Of a DNA stretch of 64,000 nucleotides, positions 7,723 to 16,583 are shown in pieces. The DNA lies in assembly GCF_030412965.1 (NCBI RefSeq), contig NZ_JAUHJQ010000001.1, positions 832,060-896,059 of the forward strand. The letters are read 5' to 3'. The notes beneath the pieces were generated by a model. It was not told the DNA's origin. It made no database searches and worked only from the letters and a program-made list of their open reading frames with translations. Numbering within the stretch: the first letter of the stretch is position 1; every line of letters begins with the position of its first letter. This stretch comes from Nocardioides oceani (lineage in GTDB: Bacteria > Actinomycetota > Actinomycetes > Propionibacteriales > Nocardioidaceae). The position numbers and the translations under genes were made by a program.

Positions 7723-10527
7723 TCAGGCCTCCGGTCGCAGGGTGACCAGCTCGCGCAGGTCGGCGTCGGACAGCTCGGTGAACGCCGCCTCACCGCTGGC
7801 CAGGACCGAGTCGGCCAGCGCCCGCTTGCGGGTGAGGAGCTCGGCGACCCGCTCCTCGATCGTCCCGCGGGTGACCATCCGGTGCACCTGGACCGGCTTG
7901 GTCTGCCCGATCCGGTAGGCGCGGTCGGTCGCCTGCTCCTCGACCGCGGGGTTCCACCAGCGGTCGAGGTGGATGACGTGGTCGGCGCGGGTGAGGTTGA
8001 GGCCGGTGCCGCCGGCCTTGAGCGAGAGCAGGAAGACCGGCACCGCGGGCACCCCGTCCGGCGCGCCGCCCTGGAAACGGGCGACCATCGCCTCGCGCTC
8101 GCGGACCGGCGTGCCGCCGTGGAGCAGCTGGTGGCCGATGCCCAGCCGGGTCAGGTGCGCCTCGACGAGGCGGGCCATCGCGACGTACTGGGTGAACACG
8201 AGCGCCGCGCCGCCCTCGGCCACGACGGTGCCGAGCAGCTCCTCGAGCAGGTCGAGCTTCTGCGAGCGGCCGCCGAGCCGGACGGCGCCGGACTGCTTGA
8301 GGAACTGGGCGGGGTGGTTGCAGATCTGCTTCAGGCCGGTGAGGAGCGCGAGGACCAGCCCGCGGCGGGTGTCCTCGTCGGCGCGCTCGATGCGCTCCAT
8401 CGTGTCGCGGACGAACGCCTCGTAGAGCACGACCTGCTCCCGGGTCAGCCGCAGCGGGTGGTCGGTCTCGGTCTTGGCGGGCAGCTCCGGCGCGATGCCC
8501 GGGTCGGACTTGCGCCGCCGCAGCAGGAACGGCCCGATCAGCTCCGCGAACCGGCGGGCCTTGGTCGGCTCCTGGCCGGACTCGATGGGCGCGGCCCACA
8601 CCTTCCGGAACGCGTTGCGGCTGCCGAGGAGCCCCGGCGTCGCCCAGTCGAGGACCGACCACAGCTCGGTCAGGTCGTTCTCGATCGGCGTGCCGGTCAG
8701 CGCGACGCGGGCGCGCGAGGGGATGGTCCGCAGCGCGCGAGCGGTGGCGGTGCGGGCGTTCTTGACGTGCTGCGCCTCGTCGGCGACCACGAGGTCCCAG
8801 CCGACCGCGCCCAGCACGGCGGCGTCGCGGCGGGCGGTGCCGTACGTCGTCAGCACGAAGCCGGGGTCGGTGCCGGGCAGGCCCTCCTCGAGGCCGGCGA
8901 GGTCCCGGCCGGAGCCGTGGAAGCGGCGGACCGGCGTGCCGGGCGCGAACCGCGCGACCTCGGCCTCCCAGTTGCCGAGCAGGCTGGTCGGGCAGACCAC
9001 CAACGTCGGGCCGGTGGCCCCGCGCTCGCGCCGGTGGAGGTGGAGCGCGATCAGGGTGACGGTCTTGCCCAGGCCCATGTCGTCGGCCAGGCACGCGCCG
9101 AGGCCCAGCGAGGTCAGCTCGGCCAGCCAGGTCAGGCCGTGGCGCTGGTAGTCGCGCAGCTCGGCGCGGAGCGCGGCCGGCGGCTCCACCGGCCCCCGGG
9201 TGGCCGCCGTCGTCAGCCGCTCGCGCACCCGCTGGAGGCTGGCGCCGACGACGACCTGCTCCTCGGCCTCCTCCACCTGGACGGTCCCCGTCAGCGCGGC
9301 GGCCACCGCCTGCGCGGGCGTGGCGGTGCGCACCAGCCGCTTGCGCGCCTTGCGGGCGGTCGCCGGGTCGACCACGGTCCAGCTGCCGCGCAGCTTGAGC
9401 ACCGGCGAGGCGGCCCGGGCCAGCTGGTCCATCTCCTCGTCGGTGAGGGGCTCGCCGTGCAGCGCGACCTGCCAGCGGAACGCGAAGAGGTCCTCGGTGC
9501 CGAGCAGCGGCTTGTCGAGCGGCTCCTCCCGGACCCCGCTGCCGCCCGCCGACCCCCCTGCCGGCGCGGCGTCGAGGACCGTGGTGGCGGTCAGGTCCCG
9601 GCCCAGGCTGCGCGGCCAGAGCACGTCGACCCCGCGCTCGCGCAGCGCGGCGACGCCGTCCTCGAGCAGGCTCACGATCTCGTCGGTGTCGAGGGTGACC
9701 TGGTCGGGGACGCGCAGCTCGAGCATCCGGTCCAGCACCGGCCAGGCCTCGGCCGCCGCCCGCAGCGCGATCGTGGCGTGCGTGCGCGCCCGCTCGCCGA
9801 ACCCGTGGGTGGCGTCCGGCCCGGTCTCGGTCCACAGCCGGGCCGCGTCGCAGACGTGGAGCGGGTCCTGCTCGTCGTGCACCTGCAGCACCAGCCGGAC
9901 GGCGCCGGCGACCAGCTCCTCCTCGTCGGCCTCCACCCGCAGCGACACGGTGACCAGCTGGGGCAGCTCGCCGACGCGGCCGTCGCCGGTGCGGTGCCGG
10001 TCGATCCGGGCCTGCAGCCGCGCGGCGAACCCGGGATCGGCCGCCCGTGGGCCCGCAGCCGCCCGTGGACCGGGGGCCGGGCGGGTCGCCGGGGCGGTCG
10101 CCGGCCGCCGGCCGGCCCGGGGTGCGGTGCGGGGCACGGCGTCGGCCACCGCGTCGAGCACCTGCCGCACGAGCGCCTCCGCGGCCACGGCGTCGGTGCC
10201 GTCGTACGTCCGCGAGCGGGCGAGCATCTCCACGCGGTCGGTGTCGGAGGCGTCCAGCCCGGCGACCCGCCACGACGGGGGCCCGTCGCCGTCGGCGGGC
10301 TCGAGCCGCCCGGCGGCGACCAGGCGCAGGCCCAGCAGGGCGGCGCCGGAGAGCAGCCGCACGCTCGGGTGCAGGTCGTCGCGGGCGTGCGCCTTGGTCA
10401 GCACCGGCAGCGCCGCGCGCACCGGCAGGGCGACCGACCGGCGGTCGTCGCTGAACTCGACCACGCCCTCGCGCGGCGGAACGCCCGGCCGGAACGTGGC
10501 CGGTCCGGTGACGGGCACGAAGCTCAC
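7723..10527 (-). CDS. SNF2/RapA-family DNA translocase (helicase-like ATPase)
   Basis: This 934-residue protein has a long N-terminal SNF2-associated region (about 1-450) and a two-lobed SF2 motor. Visible motifs are Walker A DDMGLGKT (about 481-488), DEAQ (about 580), LTGTPIEN, SLKAGGTGLNLT and the arginine-finger motif ATDRAYRIGQ (about 862). Such proteins move on duplex DNA and remodel protein-DNA complexes; they do not unwind like true helicases. An Ala-Pro-rich linker near 135-160 separates N-terminal subdomains. The GTG start has a TACGGT -10 7 nt upstream (10540-10535). The SWIM gene follows 1 nt downstream. A glutathione peroxidase gene is divergent from it. Confidence 0.93.
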   Translation of the reverse strand: MSFVPVTGPATFRPGVPPREGVVEFSDDRRSVALPVRAALPVLTKAHARDDLHPSVRLLSGAALLGLRLVAAGRLEPADGDGPPSWRVAGLDASDTDRVEMLARSRTYDGTDAVAAEALVRQVLDAVADAVPRTAPRAGRRPATAPATRPAPGPRAAAGPRAADPGFAARLQARIDRHRTGDGRVGELPQLVTVSLRVEADEEELVAGAVRLVLQVHDEQDPLHVCDAARLWTETGPDATHGFGERARTHATIALRAAAEAWPVLDRMLELRVPDQVTLDTDEIVSLLEDGVAALRERGVDVLWPRSLGRDLTATTVLDAAPAGGSAGGSGVREEPLDKPLLGTEDLFAFRWQVALHGEPLTDEEMDQLARAASPVLKLRGSWTVVDPATARKARKRLVRTATPAQAVAAALTGTVQVEEAEEQVVVGASLQRVRERLTTAATRGPVEPPAALRAELRDYQRHGLTWLAELTSLGLGACLADDMGLGKTVTLIALHLHRRERGATGPTLVVCPTSLLGNWEAEVARFAPGTPVRRFHGSGRDLAGLEEGLPGTDPGFVLTTYGTARRDAAVLGAVGWDLVVADEAQHVKNARTATARALRTIPSRARVALTGTPIENDLTELWSVLDWATPGLLGSRNAFRKVWAAPIESGQEPTKARRFAELIGPFLLRRRKSDPGIAPELPAKTETDHPLRLTREQVVLYEAFVRDTMERIERADEDTRRGLVLALLTGLKQICNHPAQFLKQSGAVRLGGRSQKLDLLEELLGTVVAEGGAALVFTQYVAMARLVEAHLTRLGIGHQLLHGGTPVREREAMVARFQGGAPDGVPAVPVFLLSLKAGGTGLNLTRADHVIHLDRWWNPAVEEQATDRAYRIGQTKPVQVHRMVTRGTIEERVAELLTRKRALADSVLASGEAAFTELSDADLRELVTLRPEA

Positions 10528-10574
10528 CCGCGAGACCGTAACCGGTGTCGCCGACAGGCCGGTACGGTCGCGGC
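10528..10574. promoter_or_regulatory. Back-to-back leaderless promoters for the SNF2 and peroxidase genes
   Basis: Only 47 nt separate the two divergent start codons. A TACGGT hexamer on the minus strand (10540-10535) lies 7 nt before the SNF2 GTG. Another TACGGT on the plus strand (10563-10568) lies 6 nt before the peroxidase ATG. Both fit leaderless transcription, and the two polymerases would compete for the same short space. Confidence 0.6.
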
Positions 10575-11075
10575 ATGAGCATCCTCGACGAGCCGATCAA
10601 CCGCCTCGACGGCACGCCGGCCACCCTCGGCGAGATCACCGGCGGCAAGCCCGCCCTGCTGGTCAACGTGGCGAGCAAGTGCGGGCTGACCCCGCAGTAC
10701 GCCGGCCTCGAGGCGCTCCACGAGGAGCTGGCGGGCAGCGGCTTCACCGTCGTCGGGCTGCCCTGCAACCAGTTCCTGGGCCAGGAGCCCGGCACGGCCG
10801 AGGAGATCGAGCAGTTCTGCTCCTCGACGTACGGCGTGACCTTCCCGATGACCGAGAAGATCGAGGTCAACGGCGCCGGCCGGCACCCCGTCTACGAGCA
10901 GCTGGTCCGCACCCCCGACGAGGAGGGCGAGGCGGGCGACGTCCAGTGGAACTTCGAGAAGTTCCTCGTCGACGGCAGCGGCCACGTGGTCGCACGCTTC
11001 CGGCCCGGCGTCGAGCCGGACGACCCGCGGGTGCGCGACGCGGCGCGCGCGCTCGCCTCCAGCGCCGGCGCCTGA
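10575..11075 (+). CDS. Glutathione peroxidase family protein (cysteine type), copy 1
   Basis: This 166-residue thiol peroxidase reduces hydroperoxides, in actinobacteria most likely with thioredoxin or another thiol rather than glutathione. The peroxidatic cysteine is C36 in NVASKCGLTPQY. Q70 (NQFLGQEPG) and W125-N126 (QWNFEKF) complete the active-site set, and C82 is a possible resolving cysteine. The ATG at 10575 is chosen over an upstream in-frame start because a TACGGT -10 lies 6 nt before it. A paralogue is at 39252. An 11-bp tandem repeat begins at its last codons and includes the TGA stop. Confidence 0.92.
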   Translation: MSILDEPINRLDGTPATLGEITGGKPALLVNVASKCGLTPQYAGLEALHEELAGSGFTVVGLPCNQFLGQEPGTAEEIEQFCSSTYGVTFPMTEKIEVNGAGRHPVYEQLVRTPDEEGEAGDVQWNFEKFLVDGSGHVVARFRPGVEPDDPRVRDAARALASSAGA

Positions 11076-11136
11076 CCCCGGCCTGACCCCGGCCTGACCC
11101 CGGCCTGACCCCGGCCTGACCCCGGCCTGACCCCGG
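11071..11136. repeat. 11-bp tandem repeat, six perfect copies, spanning a stop codon
   Basis: The unit CCTGACCCCGG is repeated six times without change. The first copy supplies the TGA stop (11073-11075) of the peroxidase gene. Because 11 is not a multiple of 3, successive TGA triplets fall in all three plus-strand frames. Such exact short repeats arise by replication slippage, so copy number may vary between strains. A degenerate seventh unit follows. Confidence 0.9.
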
Positions 11137-11190
11137 CGCCTCACCCCGGCGGAGGGGCCCGGCCGGCGGGTGACCAACCCCACGGCCCGC

Positions 11191-11206
11191 CCCGACCGAA
11201 GTCGGG
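11191..11206. terminator. Small hairpin upstream of the DHA2 exporter gene
   Basis: CCCGAC (11191-11196) pairs with GTCGGG (11201-11206) around a CGAA loop. It may end peroxidase transcription, or serve as an operator for the exporter whose -10 TAACCT lies at 11230-11235, 6 nt before its GTG. Confidence 0.35.
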
Positions 11207-11241
11207 TGACCGGGGGTAAGAGGGCCGACTAACCTCCCCCG

Positions 11242-12738
11242 GTGAGCACAGACCTCTCCAGCAGCACGCCCGGTCACCCGGGCGCCCCCGCCCCGGACAA
11301 GCTCGACCGCCAGGTCCTCGTGGTGGCCGGCGTCGTCGTCCTGGGCGCGATCATGTCCATCCTCGACATCACCGTCGTCTCGGTCGCCCTCGAGACCTTC
11401 CAGCGGGAGTTCGACGCCACGACGGCCCAGGTCGCGTGGACGATGACGGCCTACACCCTGGCCCTGGCCAGCGTCATCCCGCTGACCGGTTGGGCCTCGG
11501 ACCGGTTCGGCACCAAGCGCCTGTACCTGATCGCGATCGCGCTCTTCGCGGCCGGCTCGGCGCTGTGCGCGGTGGCGGACTCGCTGGAGGTGCTCGTCGC
11601 CTTCCGCGTCCTGCAGGGCCTGGGCGGCGGCATGCTGGTGCCGCTCGGCATGACGATCCTGACCCGGGCCGCCGGCCCGGAGCGGATCGGCCGGGTCATG
11701 GCCGTCATGGGCATCCCGATGCTGCTCGGCCCGATCTTCGGCCCGATCATCGGCGGCGCGCTCATCGACAACGCCAGCTGGCACTGGATCTTCCTCATCA
11801 ACGTCCCGATCGGCCTCGTCGCCATCGTGTACGCCGCCAAGGTGCTGCCGAAGGACTCCGTCGAGCCGTCGGAGACCTTCGACTGGCTGGGCATGGTGCT
11901 GCTCTCCCCCGGCCTCGCGGCGTTCCTGTACGGCGTCTCGACCATCCCCGAGACCGGGACGGTCTGGGACGCGGAGGTCCTGGTGCCGGCCGTGGTCGGC
12001 GTGCTGCTCATCGCCGCGTTCGTCCCGTGGGCGCTCGCCCGGTCCAACAAGCACCCGCTCGTCGACCTCCGCCTGTTCGCCAACGGCACGATGACGGTCG
12101 CCGTCATCGCGATGTCGCTGTTCGCGATCGCCTTCTTCGGCGCGAGCCTGCTCTTCCCGCTCTACTTCCAGAACGTCCGGGGTGAGGGCGCCCTCGACGC
12201 CGGCCTGCTGCTCGCCCCGCAGGGTGTCGGCGCGATGCTCGTCATGCCGGTCGCCGGCGTGCTCAGCGACAAGATCGGCCCCGGCAAGATCGTGCTCGCC
12301 GGCATCGCGGTGATCACCGTGGGCATGGGCATGTTCGCCACCCTCGACGCCACCACGTCGTACACGTTCCTCATGGGCGCGCTGTTCGTCATGGGCCTGG
12401 GCATGGGCGCGACGATGATGCCGATCATGTCGGCGGCGCTGCAGACGCTCCGCGGCCACACCGTCGCCCGCGGCTCGACGCTGCTCAACATCGTCCAGCA
12501 GGTCGCCGCCTCGATCGGCACCGCGATCTTCTCCGTGCTGCTGACCAACGGCATCAAGAACGACGTCGACATGACCTCCGGCAACCCGGTCGCGATCGCC
12601 GACGACCTGGCCGGCGTCTTCAGCAGCACCTTCTGGGTGGCCACGGTGATGGTGGCCGTCGTGCTCCTGCCGGCGTTCTTCCTGCCGCGCCGGCCCCCGG
12701 CCGAGCCGGTCGACCAGACCGCGCTCATGGGTCACTGA
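11242..12738 (+). CDS. MFS exporter, DHA2 (EmrB/QacA) family
   Basis: This 498-residue membrane protein is a drug:proton antiporter with a predicted 14 membrane helices. Visible family motifs are LDITVVSVALETFQ in helix 1 (motif D1, about 41-54), GWASDRFGTKRLY after helix 2 (motif A) and the helix 5 motif C region, GIPMLLGPIFGPIIGGAL. The N-terminal 25 residues are polar and cytoplasmic. The GTG start is set by TAACCT 6 nt upstream. No regulator gene is adjacent, so it stands alone. The exported substrate cannot be read from sequence. Confidence 0.9.
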   Translation: MSTDLSSSTPGHPGAPAPDKLDRQVLVVAGVVVLGAIMSILDITVVSVALETFQREFDATTAQVAWTMTAYTLALASVIPLTGWASDRFGTKRLYLIAIALFAAGSALCAVADSLEVLVAFRVLQGLGGGMLVPLGMTILTRAAGPERIGRVMAVMGIPMLLGPIFGPIIGGALIDNASWHWIFLINVPIGLVAIVYAAKVLPKDSVEPSETFDWLGMVLLSPGLAAFLYGVSTIPETGTVWDAEVLVPAVVGVLLIAAFVPWALARSNKHPLVDLRLFANGTMTVAVIAMSLFAIAFFGASLLFPLYFQNVRGEGALDAGLLLAPQGVGAMLVMPVAGVLSDKIGPGKIVLAGIAVITVGMGMFATLDATTSYTFLMGALFVMGLGMGATMMPIMSAALQTLRGHTVARGSTLLNIVQQVAASIGTAIFSVLLTNGIKNDVDMTSGNPVAIADDLAGVFSSTFWVATVMVAVVLLPAFFLPRRPPAEPVDQTALMGH

Positions 12739-12757
12739 CCCGGTCCTCGCTCCACCT

Positions 12758-12805
12758 CCTCGTGCTGTCCAGCGTGCGCTCCGGCGCACGGTGGGCAGCA
12801 CGAGG
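12758..12805. terminator. Long hairpin (22-bp arms) between convergent genes
   Basis: Arms 12758-12779 and 12784-12805 pair at 20 of 22 positions around a TCCG loop. It lies between the exporter gene and the RecQ-type gene, which converge here. It is much longer than a normal intrinsic terminator stem and has no U tract on either strand, so it may block transcription in both directions. Confidence 0.65.
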
Positions 12806-12817
12806 CACTCGAGGGGG

Positions 12818-14932
12818 TCAGCCGGTGACGGCCAGGACGAGCGGCAGCACCTCGGCGGCGCCGGCCCGGCGCAGCGCCAGGGCGGCGAGGGTCAGGCTCC
12901 AGCCGGTGTCGGTGCGGTCGTCGACCAGCAGCACGCGCGCGCCCTCCGGCACGTCGGCGTGCAGCGCCGAGCGGCGACCGACCGCCGCGACCCGCTGGGC
13001 GGAGTTCATCGCACCCTGGCCCGGCGCGACGTCGGGGTCCACCACGGCCCAGGTCCCGACGACCGGCACCTGGAGGTAGCGCGAGAGACCGGCGGCCAGG
13101 TCGGTGGTCAGCGTCGGTCGGCTCGCCGACTCCACCACGACGATCGCGTCCACCCGCGGTCGCCACTCCTCGAGCACCTCGACGACCGCCCGCACGAGCG
13201 GCACCGGCACCGGGCCGTCGGGCGTGCCCGGGGCGAACAGCTCCCGCAGCGCCTGCCCGTGCCCGAGGTCGGTGAGCCGGGCGACGGCGCGGCCCTCGGC
13301 GGCGCCCTCCCCGATCTTGCCCTTGAGGTCGACACCGAGGTTGGCCAGCGCGGTGGGCCACATCTTGCGCGGCTCGACGACGACGCCGGGCCGGGCCAGC
13401 CGGGCACCGGCCTCCTCCAGCGCCGCCGCGGAGACCTCGGTCGACACCGCGAGCCCGCCGCAGTTGTCGCAGCGGCCGCAGTCGGCCGCCTCGGGGTCGT
13501 CGAGCTGGTCGCGCAGGAAGCGCATGCGGCACCGGTCGGTGGCGATGTAGTCCAGCATCGCCTGCTGCTCGCGCTCGCGCGCCTCGGTCACCCGGCGGTA
13601 CCGCTCCTCGTCGTAGGCCCACTCGCGCCCGGTCGACTCCCACCCGCCGCGCACGCGACGCACGGCGCCGTCGACGTCGAGCACCTTGAGCATCGTCTCC
13701 AGGCGGGTGCGGTTGAGCTCGACCCGCGTCTCGAGCGCGGCGGTGCTCATCGGGCGGCCCTCCTCGGCCAGCACCTGCAGCGTCTGGCGGACCAGCTCCT
13801 CCCGGGGGAAGGCCAGCGAGGCGAAGTAGTTCCAGATGTCGCGGTCCTCGGTGGCCGGCAGCAGCACGACCACCGCCTCGTCGGTGCCGCGGCCGGCGCG
13901 GCCGACCTGCTGGTAGTAGGCCACCGGCGAGGACGGTGCGCCCATGTTGACCACGAACCCGAGCGTCGCGTCGAAGCCCATCCCGAGCGCGCTGGTGGCG
14001 ACCAGCGCCTTGACCCGGCCCGCGGCGAGGTCCTGCTCGAGCGCCTGGCGCTCGGTGGTGTCGGTCTGGCCGGAGTACGCCGCCACGTCGTGGCCCCGCG
14101 AGCGCAGGTAGTCCGCGATCTCCTGGGTCGCGGCCACGGTCAGGCAGTAGACGATGCCCGACCCCGGCTGCTCGGCGAGGTGGTCGGCCAGCCAGGCCAG
14201 CCGCTGCTCGGCCGTGCGCAGCCGCACCACCCCCAGGCGGAGCGACTCGCGGTCCAGCGACCCGCGCAGGACCAGCACCTGCTGGCCCAGGGGGCCCAGC
14301 TGCTCGGCGACGTCGGCGGTGACCCGCTCGTTGGCGGTGGCGGTGGTCGCGAGGACCGGGATGCCGTCGGGGAGCTCGGCCAGCAGCGTGCGGATCCGGC
14401 GGTAGTCGGGCCGGAAGTCGTGGCCCCAGTCGGAGATGCAGTGCGCCTCGTCGACCACGAGCAGCCCGCAGGTCGCCGCGAGCTTCGGCAGCACCTCGTC
14501 CCGGAAGCCCGGGTTGTTGAGCCGCTCGGGGCCGACCAGCAGCACGTCGACCTCGCCGTCGCGGATCGCCTGGTGGGTCGGCTCCCAGTCCTCGATGTTG
14601 GTGGAGTTGATCGTCACCGCGCGGATGCCGGCACGCTCCGCGGCGGCGATCTGGTTGCGCATCAGCGCCAGCAGCGGGGAGACGATCACCGTCGGTCCCG
14701 CCCCCTGGCCGCGCAGCAGCAGGGTGGCGACGAAGTAGACCGCCGACTTGCCCCAGCCGGTGCGCTGCACGACCAGCGCGCGGCGCCGGTCGACCGCCAG
14801 CGCCTCGATCGCCGACCACTGGTCCTCGCGGAGCACCGCGTCGTCCCTGCCGACCAGTGCACGCAGGTGCGCCTCGGCCTGCTCGCGGACGTCGGTCGCG
14901 CTCGGGGACGGGGCGGTGGCGGGAGTGGTCAT
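12818..14932 (-). CDS. RecQ-family DNA helicase with C-terminal phosphoribosyltransferase-like domain
   Basis: The 704-residue product joins a RecQ helicase core to a PRTase-like fold. The motor shows RTGWGKSAVYF (Walker A, near 57), DEAHCISDWGHDFRP (near 158), TTATANERV and QQVGRAGRG. A zinc-binding region follows (CRMRFLRDQL ... CGRCDNC, about 465-488). The last part, near 669-678, has VLLVDDRTDTGWS, the PRPP-binding loop pattern of type I phosphoribosyltransferases. The ATG at 14932 is chosen because homology starts just after it; an upstream in-frame extension is Arg/Ser-rich and unlike protein. The helicase part should unwind 3'-tailed DNA. What the PRTase domain does is unknown; it may sense PRPP or nucleotides. 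Confidence 0.88.
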   Translation of the reverse strand: MTTPATAPSPSATDVREQAEAHLRALVGRDDAVLREDQWSAIEALAVDRRRALVVQRTGWGKSAVYFVATLLLRGQGAGPTVIVSPLLALMRNQIAAAERAGIRAVTINSTNIEDWEPTHQAIRDGEVDVLLVGPERLNNPGFRDEVLPKLAATCGLLVVDEAHCISDWGHDFRPDYRRIRTLLAELPDGIPVLATTATANERVTADVAEQLGPLGQQVLVLRGSLDRESLRLGVVRLRTAEQRLAWLADHLAEQPGSGIVYCLTVAATQEIADYLRSRGHDVAAYSGQTDTTERQALEQDLAAGRVKALVATSALGMGFDATLGFVVNMGAPSSPVAYYQQVGRAGRGTDEAVVVLLPATEDRDIWNYFASLAFPREELVRQTLQVLAEEGRPMSTAALETRVELNRTRLETMLKVLDVDGAVRRVRGGWESTGREWAYDEERYRRVTEAREREQQAMLDYIATDRCRMRFLRDQLDDPEAADCGRCDNCGGLAVSTEVSAAALEEAGARLARPGVVVEPRKMWPTALANLGVDLKGKIGEGAAEGRAVARLTDLGHGQALRELFAPGTPDGPVPVPLVRAVVEVLEEWRPRVDAIVVVESASRPTLTTDLAAGLSRYLQVPVVGTWAVVDPDVAPGQGAMNSAQRVAAVGRRSALHADVPEGARVLLVDDRTDTGWSLTLAALALRRAGAAEVLPLVLAVTG

Positions 14933-15131
14933 GCCGCCCTGTCTACCAGCGGCCGCGGACGGTCCGGACCGGCCCTCCACAGGCGACAGGACTCGCCGAA
15001 CCGGCCATCGGCACCTCCTGCCACTCCGCGAGACGGCGGACACACCAGTGGCAGGCAAAGCCTTCTATGGTTAGTCGCGTTTTTCAGTCCACAAACGTAT
15101 CCACAACTGTGGGACATGACGGGAGCCCGAC
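14933..15131. other. Divergent intergenic region with an AT-rich patch
   Basis: The 199 nt between the RecQ-type gene and the MHS transporter gene are GC-rich near the helicase and AT-rich at about 15060-15115. That patch holds TATGGT (15066-15071) as a possible -10 and a short palindrome CCACAACTGTGG (15101-15112). A GGGAG ribosome-binding site is centred near 15123, before the transporter ATG. It probably carries promoters in both directions. Confidence 0.4.
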
Positions 15132-16505
15132 ATGGCAGGCAGCACAGGCACCGCGACGACCGGGGCCGCGGGAGCAGCGGCGGCCGACCCGCGCCGGGTC
15201 GCGATGGCCTCGGCCGTCGGCGCGACGATCGAGTGGTACGACTTCTTCCTCTACGGCACGGCGGCCGGCCTGGTCTTCGACGAGCTCTACTTCAACGGCC
15301 TCGACGGACCAGCGGCCCAGTTCGCGGCGTTCGGCACCTTCGCGGTCGGGTTCCTCGCCCGGCCCGTCGGCGGGCTCGTCTTCGGCCACTTCGGCGACCG
15401 GGTCGGCCGCAAGACCATGCTGATCTGGACGCTCATGATCATGGGGATCGGCACGGCCGTGATCGGGCTGCTGCCGACGTACGACCAGATCGGCGTGTGG
15501 GCGCCGGTGCTGCTCGTCGTGCTGCGGGTGCTGCAGGGCATCGGCGTGGGCGGGGAGTACGGCGGGGCGGTGCTGCTCGCGGTGGAGTTCGCGCCGGCGC
15601 GACGGCGCGGCTTCTTCGGCAGCTTCGCCCACATCGGGGTGCCGGGCGGCCTGTTCCTGGCCAGCGGCGCGTTCGCGATCGCCTCGCAGCTGCCCGACGA
15701 GGCGTTCCTGGCGTGGGGCTGGCGCGCGTGCTTCCTGCTGAGCATCGTGCTGCTCGCCATCGGCGCGTGGATCCGGCTCAGCGTCATGGAGACGCCGTCC
15801 TTCCAGCGGGTGCAGGAGGAGAAGCAGGTCTCGGCGATGCCGGTGACCGAGCTGTTCGCCCGCCAGGGCCGCACCCTCCTCCTCGGGATGGGCACGCGGT
15901 TCATCGAGGGGTTCACGTTCAACCTGTTCTCGGTCTACCTGCTCGCCTACGCCGTCGACGAGGTCGGCGTCACCAAGTCCACCGCGCTGAACTGCATCAT
16001 GGTCGGCGCCCTGCTCGGCGTCGTGCTGGTGCTGGTCTCCGGGCGGCTGAGCGACCGGGTCGGCCGCCGGCCGGTGTTCGCCTCCGGCGCCGCCTTCGCC
16101 CTGGTCTTCGCCTTCCCGGCGGCGTGGTTGATCCAGACCGGCACGACGCTCGGCGTCTTCCTGACCTTCGTCGGCGGGCTCGGCATCATCTACGGCTGGG
16201 TCTACGGCCCGCTCGCGGCGTTCTGGAGCGAGCTGTTCGACACCCGCTACCGCTACTCCGCGCTCAGCACGCTCTACCAGGTCTCCGGCATCCTCGCCTC
16301 CGGCCTGACCCCGCTCATCGCGGCCTGGCTGGTGACCCAGGGCGACGGCACGCTGTGGCTCGTCGCGACCTACAACGTCGTGGTCGCCGCCATCAGCCTG
16401 GTCTGCGCCCGGCTGCTGCCCGAGACCCGTGGCCGCGACCTGTCCGAGGACCTCGCCCCCGTCGCCGGCGGCGAGGCCGCCCGGCCGGAGCCGGCCGCCG
16501 TGTGA
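15132..16505 (+). CDS. MFS transporter, metabolite:H+ symporter (MHS) family
   Basis: This 457-residue, 12-helix transporter belongs to the ShiA/KgtP/ProP-like MHS group, which imports organic acids, betaines or shikimate with protons. The family signature is seen in ASAVGATIEWYDFFLYGTAA (helix 1), GHFGDRVGRKTML (motif A) and RVLQGIGVGGEYGGAVLL (helix 4). The second half repeats motif A as GRLSDRVGRRPVF. The ATG start has GGGAG 6 nt upstream. It is not in an operon: a leaderless gene follows after 78 nt. The substrate cannot be assigned. Confidence 0.9.
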   Translation: MAGSTGTATTGAAGAAAADPRRVAMASAVGATIEWYDFFLYGTAAGLVFDELYFNGLDGPAAQFAAFGTFAVGFLARPVGGLVFGHFGDRVGRKTMLIWTLMIMGIGTAVIGLLPTYDQIGVWAPVLLVVLRVLQGIGVGGEYGGAVLLAVEFAPARRRGFFGSFAHIGVPGGLFLASGAFAIASQLPDEAFLAWGWRACFLLSIVLLAIGAWIRLSVMETPSFQRVQEEKQVSAMPVTELFARQGRTLLLGMGTRFIEGFTFNLFSVYLLAYAVDEVGVTKSTALNCIMVGALLGVVLVLVSGRLSDRVGRRPVFASGAAFALVFAFPAAWLIQTGTTLGVFLTFVGGLGIIYGWVYGPLAAFWSELFDTRYRYSALSTLYQVSGILASGLTPLIAAWLVTQGDGTLWLVATYNVVVAAISLVCARLLPETRGRDLSEDLAPVAGGEAARPEPAAV

Positions 16506-16570
16506 GCGGTCACGTGGCGGCGTACGGCGTCCGGTCGTCCGTGCCGCCGACGCCCCGGGTCCGCATCCCC

Positions 16571-16576
16571 TAACCT
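16571..16576 (+). promoter_or_regulatory. -10 element of the PH-domain gene (leaderless)
   Basis: TAACCT ends 7 nt before the GTG at 16584. The spacing fits a transcript starting at or next to the start codon and supports that start. Confidence 0.55.
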
Positions 16577-16583
16577 CCGAGAC

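Noticed and set aside
11071..11136. CRISPR array
   Set aside because: The units are 11 bp and directly adjacent without spacers, and no cas gene is present.
15086..15112. DnaA-box-like GTATCCACA and a nearby similar sequence before the MHS transporter gene
   Set aside because: Only one near match, no cluster, no dnaA or dnaN gene nearby. It is not evidence for an origin.
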